Source: Casuarius casuarius
Taxonomy: Eukaryota > Chordata > Aves > Casuariiformes > Casuariidae
Reading direction: 5' to 3'
DNA length: 64,000 bases
Assembly: GCA_003342895.1 (NCBI GenBank)
Contig: PTFA01000050.1
Location: forward strand, 2,098,560 to 2,162,559
In this document: positions 40,901 to 52,800 of the stretch, in pieces
How positions within the stretch are numbered: position 1 is the stretch's first letter
Layout: the number at the start of each line of letters is the position of its first letter
Translations under genes and position numbers: made by a program
The notes under the pieces: model-generated
Database searches by the model: none
Told to the model about the DNA's origin: nothing
Seen by the model: the letters and a program-made list of their open reading frames with translations, nothing else

Positions 40901-41915
40901 CTCGAATCAATGGGAGATGAGTAGTTTGCCCTCACTGAATTGGGTTCCATTTAAGCCAGGCCCTTGTGAACAATGCAGACCTATATTGATAGCTGATGGG
41001 GTGAATGGGATAGTTTTCAAACAGCAGCTAGCAGAAGAATATACGAGAAGGGGACTGGCAGTGAAGAAAAGCGAAACCACTTAACGTCCTTCTAAGAGAA
41101 GTACTGGAGTTTCAGACTGATGAGAGCTCTTGTTCTCCTCTTCCTGTTTCCTTCCATTCCCTTGTAGCACTGACTTTGATTATAATTATTTGTATGTCTG
41201 CCTAAGCCTATGGCATCTTCTAGAATAAAGACTGAGTTGTTTAATTCTGTTTAAAAGCTGTTGATAGAAAAGAGATAAAATGAAATACTTTCTGCTGCCA
41301 TGAATGAAAGTATAATGCCAAAGATTAACAATGATTTCTGCCCTTGTCTAGTAGCTTTACCGTATGTACTGAGCTAGGTAACATAGGCTATATAGAAGAG
41401 AAGCATTAAGATCTGGGAAAGAAGCAATCAATCTTTTTATGCTTTAAGACATCAATAATGCCAATGGGTGCCATATTTTTGGCTTTTTACTTGGCAAGTT
41501 GTGACCAATGAGCTAAATGGCTGTTGACTGATCAGTCCTACCTATTCCTTCTTTCACCTTTTATGTTATAGCAATAGATATTGTAGTGCATATGCAGTAG
41601 TCCTTCATTATGTACATTTAGCTGATAAATTTCTATTGTAATCCTATGTTGTATGTCAGGTGTCAAATTAAGTGTTGGTGATGTGGACTGATCTTGCTTG
41701 CTCAATATTGGATATTGATTCCACAGAATGATCTCAGGGAGAAATGCAGAATACCTATTCCAGTTTTTATTTGAAGCTCAACGCCCGTTTTCCTCAGGGG
41801 TGTACTAACCTCCAGAGGTAATCATTAGGTGGTCATGACAGAAAGGCAGGTTTAGATGCAGTATAGGTATGCATGTAGCCTGGTCAATACGTTTGGTGTG
41901 CTAGAAAGCTGCAGC
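37946..41915. other. Non-coding desert; small hairpin at 40709-40731
   Basis: No gene is seen. A C-rich tract lies at about 39037-39056. CCTGCTAG (40709-40716) and CTAGCAGG (40724-40731) form a perfect 8-bp stem with a 7-base loop, next to a GGCCAGATCCTG fragment that resembles the old repeat at 26335. Confidence 0.5.
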
Positions 41916-42386
41916 CTATTGCTGTTGTGGAAAGAAACAGGACTTTTTTCTCCTACTTTTCACTATCCAATTAGACTGCTTTACTCCTGCAGCTGCTTTC
42001 AGATATTTTTGGTAAGAAATTACAGCTTTCTGTGCCCTATCCTGTTCTTCACACCATTGTATTGTGATTTCTAGTACTGCGATCTCTTTTCTCGCCACCT
42101 GAATAGTTTCTTCCAAAGCCTGTCTAAACAGTATTTGGCAGAATATATCCATACAGATAATTCAGTCCATTCATCTTCTGTAAAATCATCCAAAGGAATC
42201 CTCCCCTAACCAAAGAGCTGCTATTCTATAGAAATCCACAGTGACCCCTGAGGAACACACATCATTTAAATTGCATGGGGAATGGTGTGACACAAATAGA
42301 GCAGCTACCTGCATGCTCCTGAAAACTGGGAAAATAACTTGTTTTGATCTATATTTTGCGTTGCCTGAAATTAGATTTGGGGGCAA
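41916..42386 (-). other. Broken protein-like frame, possible old pseudogene relic
   Basis: On the - strand three successive short frames each look coding, separated by frame changes: 42386 to 42186, then about 42197 to 42135, then 42152 to 41916. The last encodes a charged, probably helical stretch (for example QALEETIQVARKEIAVLE). Such Glu/Gln/Lys/Ala-rich composition differs from the chance frames of this desert. No family is recognised, so it may still be chance in a purine-rich strand. Confidence 0.2.
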
Positions 42387-42479
42387 ATCCCTGGAGGGAT
42401 TGGCAGTTCAACATCTTCCTGTTTGAAGGAAATACAGCTAATGCAGAGAGGAGTACATGTGTTATTGCAGAACAGGATG

Positions 42480-42620
42480 GGGTAGGATTGTGAAGTTCAT
42501 GGGAGAGGCTCTTACATGCCTGTTGCTATGGGAATGCTGACTTTTGCCTCTCTTTTAGCCCACAACTGCTGTCAGCTGCCTGGCTTTCAGCAGATGAGGT
42601 AAATTTGACCCCACACATGC
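42480..42620. promoter_or_regulatory. Candidate regulatory element with an RFX half-site
   Basis: GTTGCTATGGGAAT at 42522-42535 carries an intact RFX half-site (GTTGCT, i.e. AGCAAC on the other strand) and an AT spacer, but a degenerate second half. A nearby CTGTCAGCTGCC adds an E-box and a MEIS/TGIF-like CTGTCA. Element status is an inference. Confidence 0.3.
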
Positions 42621-44014
42621 TGTTCTATTCAGCTGTCATTGACAGTATTCTGTTGGAAAAAAGTCAGAAGCATGTGCTATTCTGCTATTAGTACTTCTCC
42701 AAACAGATTCTAAGTAGATACCTGAAAAGGACCCTGGGAAAAAACAGCAGGACATCTAAAAGGTACAGTCAGCATTCAATTTCTCACTAATCAAACCCAA
42801 AGAAGCATCTCAACTGATCTAAGAAAGATATTTTAGGCAATGTTAGAAATACAATTTCCCTCATCTCCAAATCTATTAATTTGTTGCATCCTGGTCATTT
42901 ATTGCTTAAACTTATCATGAAAAGAAGTGGACCTTTGTGCATCACCAAGAGGAGGCAATCACAATACTAAGACATGGTACAAGGCTACCAGCCCATAGGT
43001 TGAGCGAATATATACAGCATAATGAAGAGGTTCTTTTGAAAGAGAAGAAATAGAAATATGACACAGTTTGGAACAGCATAAATGAAAACATTGGAAGAAC
43101 AAAATGATATGATCTCAAAGAAAGCATTGATCCCTTTATTAAAACAGCAGTTTCATTAACAGTCTTGTATTTTATGCATATGTTATAGGTGATACTTTGA
43201 TTTTAATGATGTATTGTACAATGTATAATGCTGGCCTAACAAACTCATCAGTCTAGAGACAAAATGCAGAATCTTTGTCCTCTGTAGCCTCTAGGCCCAA
43301 GTCGGTGGTGAGTGATATGCCCATTTAGGATACTACTAGCTGCTCTCCATTAAGAAAGCTGTTCTTTCTTAAAATGTGGGTAAAAATCTTCAGTGTGAAC
43401 CACAGCTACATGGGATACTTGTTAGTTGGCAAAGAACTGAACAAATAGGGCAAGTTGAATAGATAGCAACAGTCAGCCAGGCTGGTGTGGGGAAACTTGC
43501 ACTGTTAACTGTAATCATAGTTTGTACTCTTAACCGTGATCTATCTGATCTGCACATCTCTCAGGATATCAGTCTGGCACCAGTAATGAATGTTTAATTA
43601 TACTGTTAGTTACAGAATTGCATATAGAATGCAATGAAATGCAAAATATTTCATTAGCCAGCAGAATACTGATGTGGCAAACTAAGGGTGTCCAAGCAAT
43701 AAGATATTTCTAAAACAGTGTAGTACCTCTCTTTTCCACTGTTATACCAAGGGAATCCAACCTCACAGAGACTGTGAGGATAAGGGATAACAAGGATATT
43801 AACCTTCTATGACACAAAGCCTATTCTCATATTACAGCAGGTTGCTGTGTGCTGGGATCTTTCAGAGTAAAGAAGGATCTTAACCGTCATGCTGGGGCTG
43901 AGAAAACTTCCAGCCTCTCTGGGTCTTGCAGAAAGGTGGAGTTGGAAGGCAGCAGTCTCTAACTGCTTCTTGGGTCCATTGTCCCTGGAGGGGGAGATCT
44001 GTAGAAAACCCTAT
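42621..44014. other. Non-coding desert, nothing recognised
   Basis: Unique sequence without a gene or known repeat. Confidence 0.5.
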
Positions 44015-44158
44015 GAGATCCACCTTGAAGAGTTTCTTGGTTCTTGTACCCTCTTGAGGGTTTTCTGTGAGAAAGGCCTTTATTCTCTGAGAGCACAGAC
44101 CTTTTCTGCCAAAAGAACTTTCAATAAAATTAAAATACAAAAAAAAAAAGAGATCCAC
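44015..44158 (+). pseudogene. 5'-truncated retrocopy of an mRNA 3' end, with target-site duplication
   Basis: A 126-bp insert (44024-44149) ends in AATAAA (44123-44128) followed 10 bases later by an 11-base poly(A) tail (44139-44149). It is flanked by perfect direct copies of GAGATCCAC (44015-44023 and 44150-44158). Signal spacing, tail and duplication together are the signature of target-primed reverse transcription of a polyadenylated mRNA. The parent gene is not recognised. The frame through the insert is open but too short to identify, and the copy is mostly or wholly 3' UTR. Confidence 0.65.
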
Positions 44159-44400
44159 TTACAAAAGAGTCAGGGAAGCATTGTGTTTATACTGAGAAAA
44201 TGCATTCTACCCTTTTTATTATTTTAAATCACAAAGAACACAAATGCATTCATGCAGAAATAGACAGAATAATTTTATATGGCTATTAAACATTCTGAAA
44301 CAATGAAAAAGTTTAAGTAAGCACTGGAGAGTACTGTGCAACTAGCAGGGAATCAGTTTCATTACCAAATAAAATGCAGCCTGGAAATTGCACTTTATGC

Positions 44401-44485
44401 TATATATATCTCGATATGTATATGTGTGTGTGTGTGCGTATATGTATGAATACACATGTGTGTATATATACACACATAATATATT
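44401..44485. repeat. Compound TA/TG/CA microsatellite
   Basis: TATATATATC passes into TATGTGTGTGTGTGTG and later TGTGTATATATACACACA, which can fold back on itself. Confidence 0.92.
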
Positions 44486-46098
44486 TGTATTGGCCCTTAA
44501 TGTACTTTACCTTGTTGCTCTAACTTTGGAAGGATGCTTTTGCATTTGAACTGTCAGCTGAACTGAATCCATAAAAAGTTTTTTAAACCAAAATCAGATG
44601 AAATCTGCACATTACAAAAGTGTTCTTGGGACTTTAAAAGGTTATAGACTGCTGACTGCAGGGATTGCAGCTGATGTTCAATAACATTTGAAGCTTGGAA
44701 GCTAGGTTTTTAATTTATTTTTTCTCTTTATCCCTTAGAAGCTGCTCACTGTTCAGCTGCTAATGCATTTCCAACTGAAATTTTGTAAATTATATTGGGC
44801 AACATTCTCAGTGAGACTAGATTGTGTAAGTAACAGTAATGGCTTCCTCCTGCTGCTTCTGGCAATATGGATATTCCCCCTCCCCCCTTATTTAAATTTC
44901 TTGGGCCAAAGAACTCTTCAGGGTTCAAAACATTAGTTACTCAGCTACTCAGTTTCACAAATAGTAATCTGTGAAACAGAACTGATGAGAGGGTTTTTGA
45001 AATAATCGGCTATTGCATCTCACAGATTTTCATTTCTGACAAGAAAGGTCTTATGTAAAACCAACTTTTTCATATTGGATTTTTGGCACTGTGTTCTTTA
45101 TCCTGAATCTTTATTAGAATTCCTTTTTTCCCTCCACTAAAATCTGGAAAACATAAGTTTCTTACTTCCTGGGTAAAGAAACAACCTGCTGTGGCCAATA
45201 TTATCATTCCTGATTTTAATGTGTCAGTGAGCGCACCTTTCTTCTTACCTTTTTGATGGCGCCTTGTGCCAGCTCTGAGCTGAGGGCAGGAATCTGTAAG
45301 AAGGAAACATTGCATCCTCACCAGTCTCACTGAGAGCAGATTGGTGTAACAGAGTGTGGTTTGCACTTGACCACAAGAGAAAGTTTTTGCAGTATGCCAC
45401 TCAGTTTGAACTTAACTAGTTAAAAAGCCTGAGACTTAAGCTCAGAAAAATCAAAGTGATTTAACTATCAATATGGAAATAAAAAAGGGAAAATACACGT
45501 TTTTCCTTCATGAGAACAGTATGGAGCTCTCTGAATCAACTCTGCTTTGTATCAATGTTAACTCTATTACTGAGGCATGAAAATGAATTTTTTTACCTCT
45601 TGATTCATTCAACATAAAGTTCAGATGTTTGCTACCATGTATCTGTTTCTGTTTGTAGGCTTTGCTTAAGTGCAGTTCTGTAAAATATATGCATTCAGAA
45701 GGCTATGACTTCAGTTTGGTTCACATTTTGTCTTTTAAAAAATGGAATCTAGAAACTTGTAAAAAATGTAACATCAGGTCCTACATTTAAAGGACATTTT
45801 TTTTGTCTTTGCATGTTGACTTACAAATTTCAAGGTGATCTGAAGTCTGTTTTAAACTATCAATGGATACTTTGGGTTTTACTGAGGTTAAGCTGTGAGG
45901 AGAATACAGCAATAGACTATTGCTATGTTATTTGGGACTTTCAGCAAGAACACCACAAATTCCTACAGTTGTTTTCTGTTGTTCTTCAGTCAGTGTTATA
46001 ACATGAGATCTTCTTTGGTGGTACAGAGAAAAATAATAGTGGTAGGCATTATATTCCTTCTCAAGCTTAGAAACTTTGGTTTCCTTTTTTGTTTTTTT
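44486..46098. other. Non-coding desert, nothing recognised
   Basis: AT-rich unique sequence. Short frames on both strands lack recognisable domains. Confidence 0.5.
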
Positions 46099-46156
46099 AT
46101 ATACGTGTATATACACATATACACGCATATACATATACAGTACATGTATATGTACT
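46099..46156. repeat. Alternating TA/CA/TG tract with inverted repeat
   Basis: Alternating purine-pyrimidine sequence ends in AGTACAT-GTAT-ATGTACT at 46139-46156, a perfect 7-bp stem with a 4-base loop. Confidence 0.9.
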
Positions 46157-47129
46157 GTTGAACTGACAGCTCTTGATAACTGAAATGATATTTAACACAC
46201 GTCTAGGTGTAGATCAGTCCTCAGTCTGGGTTTTGGAAAAGGAATCCCTATGGTAGAAGCTGGAGAAGTTGATTTAGACACAGAAAACAGCTTTCCCTGG
46301 ATTCTGTAGTAAGTGCTCCGCTGGGACACATGGGAACAGAGCTAAGAACTGGAACAAAAGTGATTCTTTGCCAAATGTTTAGTTTTTATAACTTCCTCTC
46401 ACAAAATGGGGCCAAAATATATTTTTTTATTTATTTCTGTACAGCAGTCTTATCAGTGTCTGCTTTTTAATATCATGTAAAGCTTTGCTTCGTATTTGTA
46501 TGTGTGTTTAATTTCAGTGAATATTACAGGGATTTACACACAATCATCAAGAGAAATGGAACTCATCTAAACTTTGACTGTTTTGATGGGGAATAAAATC
46601 ATATAACTAGAGTCCAAAGCTTTAGTATCAGCATAGTTTATATATTTATACAAATAGATTCTCTGTTTTGCTTTTATGCTTCTTCACCTGTGCTACTCTG
46701 ACTGCTGCATGTGTGTCTTTTTGTAAAGTAAAACTGAGTTATTTCAAAATGATACTGCAATATATTTACAAGTGTAGACCTGTAATAATAGTAAGCGCAA
46801 GCCGTATTAAGCAAATGTCATTGTGAAAGCCATAAAGGAGGTGTGGTAAATTGTTAATTTAAGAAAGTAACTCTTTTACAGTTTCCTGGAAAAAATGATA
46901 CATGAGTTATTGTTACATGTAAATTAAACAATGGTTTTCAAATCTGGGGCGATTTAAAGTTGGTGCTTTTTTCCTATTATATGAACTAATATTTTACCAT
47001 AGCTATTTTTTGAAGAAAAGAAGTCATCTCTGTACATGCCTTGAAGTACAGTTGCTTTCATTGTAACAAAATCAATGTATGAAATTTCAAAAGGATAAGG
47101 GCTGTGGACAGCTGAGTTTTAAAATGTAT

Positions 47130-47245
47130 CCACTATTCTTTATTTATGGCAGCTTAAGGTGCCAGATGTTTGCTTAGCACAGAGGAACAAACGGCCCCTG
47201 CTCCCAATATAAATTGGATCTTACATCTCAATCAGGAGATGCATA
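47130..47245. repeat. Possible L2/CR1-like 3' end fragment
   Basis: The phrases AAGGTGCCAGATGTTTGC, AACAAACGGCCCCTGCTCCC and TTGGATCTTACATCTCAATC follow the order of a common amniote LINE 3' end (cited from memory). Divergence is high. Confidence 0.35.
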
Positions 47246-49561
47246 TTTACCCATTAAAAAAAAAATGTAATTTTCAAGAAAAAGACATAGTAATTTCCAA
47301 AAGCATTTTCATGTTAAAATTACAAGATGTATACAGTTGAATCCTGCCAGTTACTGACTGTTCTGGCTCTCAGGCATTAGCACAATATTTCTGGCTTTGG
47401 CTTGACTTTGTACATGTGAGCAGTCCCTGTGACCAATTTTTCCTCTTACAAACCTGATGGCTCATATGAGGCACTGGGTGCTCCCATGTAGTTAGCAAGT
47501 TGAAAGGTATTGCTTGGAACAGGGTAAGGTATTTTTCTCCCTAGGCACATAGTACTCATGTTGATAACAGTTTTGCTGACAGTATGTGGCTGTCAGGGTG
47601 TCTTTCTTTAGGTAGAGTATACCTCCTTATCTAAGATATTGAATAGTTGCTTCATACTGTTGTGGACTTGCTGAGTTACAACTTTTAGGGGAAGGCTGTG
47701 GGTTAAGACGAAGTCTGTACAGTGCTCGATCCTCAGAGCTATTTGGCCTGTGGTACTGTGCCTGAATCCTAGGATACGTAGCTGGGTGATGGAGGGCTAC
47801 AGCAGCTGACAGCTGTTGGGAAGATGGAGAGGGTAGTTTTTATCATATATGCTTACTAATTAGTTATAATTCATTAAAGCTAATAAGTGCTGGCACTCAC
47901 CTGAATTAAAAAAAAAAAAAGTCTGTGTGTTCCAAGGAATATATATATATATTTTTTTATTTGGTGGAACCTAGAAATTCCAGTCTTCAGAAGAAAACAT
48001 GAAAACTATGTGAATGTTGTATCATCTTTGCATGAGCATGTGAGTGCAGTTTCTTTCAACTGGACACAAGTAAAGAATCTATGCTTCTAGCTGGCAGTGC
48101 CTTAAACATCTGTTACATTACCTGAGAAGCAGTTTATGTAACACTACACTGTTTTAGAAGTTGTCTGCTAATCCTATTCCTTTTTCACACTTGAACCTAA
48201 TAAGCTCATAGGCTTTGAGGCTTATGGGGATGGACAGGTTCTGTTTAAATTTGTATGAAATCAAAATAATTTGGCAGTGAATGGTAGTGCAAAAGTAAAC
48301 ATCTTCAAAAGCAAAGATAAGAACTGAGAGGGTGAATGTGGGGTGGGGGAGCAGGCTACAAAAGAAATGGATGTGGTGAAGACGCTGCTGTGAATGAAAA
48401 AATGCTAGAAACAGGAAAGCTGAACTCCATGCTGTAGGTGAGGGTTTTATCAGGATTGGTAACTCAAAATGGTGCAAAATTCTAGTGTTCTTAAAAGGTC
48501 GTTCAGATTACTATAAAATGATAAATAAACGTTTTAGGTAGTTTTGAGGTCAATCTCAACCAGCTGCATTTAGAAATATCTGCTACTGCTACTTGCTGCC
48601 TAGCAAGATTTTCCAGAAGTATCTACATTTTTGTTAAAAAGAAAAACAAAACAAGCACCCCCCCCCCAAAAAAAAAAAAACCCAACACATTGTTTCAGTC
48701 AACTCAAGGTGGTAATATAGGGGTATTTTTTTTAAAGATCCAAGCGCAGATATATTTAAAACTTTTATGATTCCCTGCCTCAGAATTAGTATTAAATTAT
48801 GTTTAGTGGGGAAAAAAAAACCAAAGTATTTTGGAAGAACGTGGATAGTATGACATCACAACTTAAAATACTTTCTCCCTTCCTTTTTCTCCCTTCTAAG
48901 TACTTTCATTTCACCTCTGAAGCAGTTAATGCATTAGAGAAGTGATTTTTGTTTACTGACCATATTCTTAGATTTTGAGGGTATGCTGCTTGGAGATACT
49001 ATTTTCAGAAAATTGTGTGAATTGGAGTAAATATTTGAATGTGTCCCAGGAAGAAAAATGGAAGCATCCCATGCATTCTTGCTGAAAACTTGTGCGTCTA
49101 GCTATTACTCATGTTTTTAGCCTTTGTGGATTCCCAAGAGCTTTTTTAGACTCCATTACGCAATTATGGAAAAGGAGTAAGTTTTGCCATAAGACCAAAA
49201 AATGAATGCATAGCTTCACGGACAAAGCGAAGCTGAAGGAAGTAAGCTATTGTTTATAGTTATAAGGCAGGGAGGATTAAGTGATGACATTCTTATTAAA
49301 TGTTTGATAAATGAAATGCAATAATGAATTTTCTTTTATTCTTACCTATGCAACACAATCGTTAATATATAACTAGCTATATAGATTTATACACATTAAT
49401 CATTTTAAGCAAAACTTTTCAACTAAAAATAATACTGTAATGAAATTAAATGCCAGTTCTTTACGTCTTTCTTTCCTCATGTATCAAACAACTTAAAAAT
49501 TATTACTGGCAATAGATGTCTTGACAGAGGTATTGCAGAACAGAATCAGTGTGGGCTATTC
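47246..49561. other. Non-coding desert with simple repeats
   Basis: No gene is seen. An A run lies at about 47908-47919 and AT/T sequence at 47939-47959. A block of ten C followed by thirteen A lies at 48658-48680. Confidence 0.55.
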
Positions 49562-49605
49562 TTAGGCTTTGTCTACATTAATAAGTGGTGTAACCCAAAA
49601 GGAAT
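49562..49605. repeat. Possible terminus of an old DNA transposon
   Basis: TTAGGCTTTGTCTACATTAA resembles the GGCTTTGTCTACAC-type ends of short non-autonomous DNA transposons common in turtles and other sauropsids, as I recall them. No second end was found nearby. Confidence 0.35.
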
Positions 49606-50319
49606 GGATCTGTGGAGCAGAACAGTTGGTACTGAGGACACTATACATGTTCAAGGCTTAATTTCATCATACCTCTGATTCCTTGGATGCCTATTAGTGG
49701 TTGGAGCCCACCAGGTGCATTCTTGGAGCAAATCTTCCAGTTTGGTTTTATCCAGTTTTGGATCTCTGAGCCTTCTCTATGATTGCTCGCTTAAAGTGGA
49801 AATGGGGATGATTCACCTCAAAAGCACACTCTTGACCCAAACTTCGTATGTCTTGTATAGGAGGTCATACAAGATGATCAGTATGATCACCTTGATTTTT
49901 ATTATTTGATTTTTATTTACAATTTATATTACAGTAATATAGAGAGGTTTTTGGAAAGAGGTTAGGTAAGTCACACTGTATATTTGGGGTGAGAAAGGGA
50001 AGGGAGGTAATATGGGGAAACACGATCCCAGCCTTTGCTTCTGATTGCTCTTAGCTCCTGCCTCATGCCTATGTGTGGGCAGAGAGAAGCTAGCCTCACC
50101 CAGTCTGCCTGTTCGCCTTGCCAGAGTGTAAGCGCACAGGGAGGAACAAGGAAATTTTATGAATTCATAAGCGGTAATTTACCTACACTGGCAGCTGCAC
50201 AGGGCCTGGTATGTACCTGGATCAACCACCTACATATTCTGTGCTTTTTGATTGTACCCCTTGAGTGGATTTGGTTCACAAACGACACTTGAACGACTTT
50301 TGACAACCAAGAATTTTAG
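49606..50319. other. Non-coding desert, nothing recognised
   Basis: Unique sequence without a gene. Confidence 0.5.
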
Positions 50320-50360
50320 TTCAAGAACAGGACTCCATTGTGCTAGGTGCAATTCAGCAG
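50320..50360. repeat. Short LINE-3'-like fragment
   Basis: GGACTCCATTGTGCTAGGTG resembles the CCCATTGTGCTAGG phrase of amniote L2/CR1-type 3' ends. The fragment is too short for a firm family call. Confidence 0.35.
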
Positions 50361-50689
50361 TCTCAGAAATGGTGATGATAAATAGAAAAGCATATGACTT
50401 AAGACAGATGAAGATTAAAAAAAATAATAATAGTATCTTGAAGTTTGGCTCCTAGGTCTCTATTTATAGATGGGACTTTCAAGTGGCCTTGAGGATCAAA
50501 TTCCACTTAATTTCAATAGGATTTGTTTAGTTAATTGTTTGGATTCTTGGAAATCCTAGCCAGTGTTCTTAAATATGTTATTTAATTTCTTTTTCCAATT
50601 GAAAAATCTAAGTAAAACTTATTTCAAAGCCTAAATATGTACGCGAACATATGTTTTTAACTTTTTTTGGTTTTGTTTTTTAAGATTTG

Positions 50690-50755
50690 GCACTCAGTGT
50701 GTGAGTAAAATCCAGTCTCCATAGAAACCAGTGGGATTTTGCCATGGACTTAAAC
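50690..50755. repeat. Old interspersed fragment (TTTTGCCATGGACTTA type)
   Basis: ACCAGTGGGATTTTGCCATG followed by GACTTAAAC resembles the AATGGGAGTTTTGCCATTGA phrase found widely in sauropsid repeats. Family unknown. Confidence 0.35.
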
Positions 50756-52570
50756 AGAACCAATATTTTTACCTGATACCTCTATAGCATCTACAGTTTC
50801 CACCAACTCTTCTATGATCTTAGATGCTTGGCACTTCCCAGGATGGTCCTGGAGTATTATGAGGCCTTATTTTCTCTAGACTAGGGCTTTTTTCTGCTTG
50901 ATTTTGAGCTATGAACATCTGTTGTACCAAATCCCTACTAATTTTTTCAGAACTCCATAGAAAGCATCCTGCACTGAACTCCTAGAATATTTATTGGAAG
51001 AAGCAGGGAGGAAAGGACGGAGGAATGAAGCACAGAGGTTGGAATATTTGCCTCTGATCATGCTCTCGTGTTCTAGGCTGGTCATTTAAGCAAAACTAGG
51101 ATGCAGCTTGCCCCTTACGAGAGTTGTGCTCTTACAGCTTCTGAAGGAGAGAGGCTACGTACATTTGGGGGAAAATGGAAATGCCGTAATAAAACACACT
51201 AAGGGAGTTTTGATAATACAGATGCAAAAATTACTTTTATGTGCAACTTAAAAGGGATAAATGTCTCCTCCATTTCAATATTAGAAACACTTTCAATCTT
51301 CTTCAAAGTGTGTGATTTACTTGTCCTTTTTACCTTCAAAGATTATAGTAAGATATGCCGTTGTCTGCCATGTCATCTGCCAGCTTGTTCCTTTTTTTTA
51401 ATGCATTTGGCCATCTTCTTGGTATTATACAGTAACAAGATACTGATTATTCAATGCTTATTCTTTGGAATCTGAGCCTGTTATGAATTTTTTAACAAAG
51501 GTAGTGTCATAATACAGAGCAACTTTTTTGTTTGTTGTTCTTGTGCATTTTTTTCAAATGTTTCTAGTTTTTGCATCTTTGCTAATTCCAATGACAAAGA
51601 GTCTTTAGTGTAAATTGTTCTATCAGCTCAACAGTTGACCTGCACTCATCATGTGGAGCCTCTGTGTAAATGTCTCTAGTGCTGTGAATGCTGACCTGCC
51701 TTCCTGAATGCCATCAATTGGAGGGTGGGGGGCGGGGAAGGGAGCGGGGAAGGAGTTTTCTGATGGTGACAGTGAGGAGAAATCCCGTCTGGATAAGGTA
51801 AGGGTAGTAGCTGTTGTTCCTAATGCAATGCTAATTTTGCATAATATGTAATCTTTCATTTTTAACTTGAAGACTTCATCACTTTAAAGTTTTCTTATTT
51901 GTTTATTTATCTATGGAATTGGTTATTCTTTAAGATTGCAGTGTATGCAGCTGTTAATTGCTGAGATCTTTGCTAGTGAAGTTTGCAAATTTACAAACAA
52001 TGGCAACTTCAAATTTTTACACTGCTTTTCTAGTAGTCAGACATCTTGAAGTGCTTTACAGAGCATATGATTATGTGCTAGCACCAGAGTGAGTTTATGT
52101 AGACTAACTGGCAGCCACTCTGCTTTCAGCCATATCCTACGTACTGCTAGGAAAGCTAGTTAGAGATCGGGAAGTGCGAAGAGAGACAAGTGATTAAGGG
52201 TGTTTCTTGGGTAAAAGAGCTACACAATAAATTGTATTTGAGTGTAGAACAAAGCTTTTCATTTCTGAATTGCAAACAAAATGATGTATTTATCTGAAAG
52301 TTTGCAACTTGAAGGCTAGGTTTCTCAACTCTCCAAGATGGTTTCTTCAGATTTCTGCATGTAAATGGCTGGGGGTACACTTACTGTCTACTGGATATTT
52401 GACTGTCCTTGTAACACAAGCAAACAACTTGGAGTGCTTAACAATGACTGCAGACACCGAAAAGACACTCATGGAAACATAAGGCCTTACTTAGAAAGTA
52501 AGGTACTCATCCTTACTCTGACTCTAGCTGTATCACAGTCCTCTGCTACTATGCTGGAAGAGCACCCCTT
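50756..52570. other. Non-coding desert, nothing recognised
   Basis: A G-rich patch lies at about 51720-51755 (GGGTGGGGGGCGGGGAAGGG), with possible G-quadruplex potential. Otherwise unique AT-rich sequence. Confidence 0.5.
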
Positions 52571-52800
52571 AGTGTAGGGGCAACTTATGCTGATGGAGGG
52601 AGTTTTCCCACCAGCATCATTATACTATACCCAAAGAAAATGGACAATAAGAAAGAAGAAGCCAGTAAAAACTGTCTTCTGTCAGAACATCTGCATCCAC
52701 AAAAGGGATTATGTGGGCATAGGAATGTCAACAAAGTGTGACTTTTTCACACCTGAGGTGACATAGCTGCACTGGTAAAACTCTGCGGTGTAGGGTTATC
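52571..52800. mobile_element. Eroded MITE-like DNA transposon relic
   Basis: CAACTTATGCTGATGGAGGG and TTTTCCCACCAGCATCA form an imperfect hairpin. Later come TTTTTCACACCTGAGGTGAC and ATAGCTGCACTGGTAAAACT. These phrases match, in content and order, a non-autonomous DNA transposon family of sauropsids that I recall (ACTTATG..., CACACCCCTGAG..., GACATAG...). Terminal repeats are too eroded to define the ends. Confidence 0.5.
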
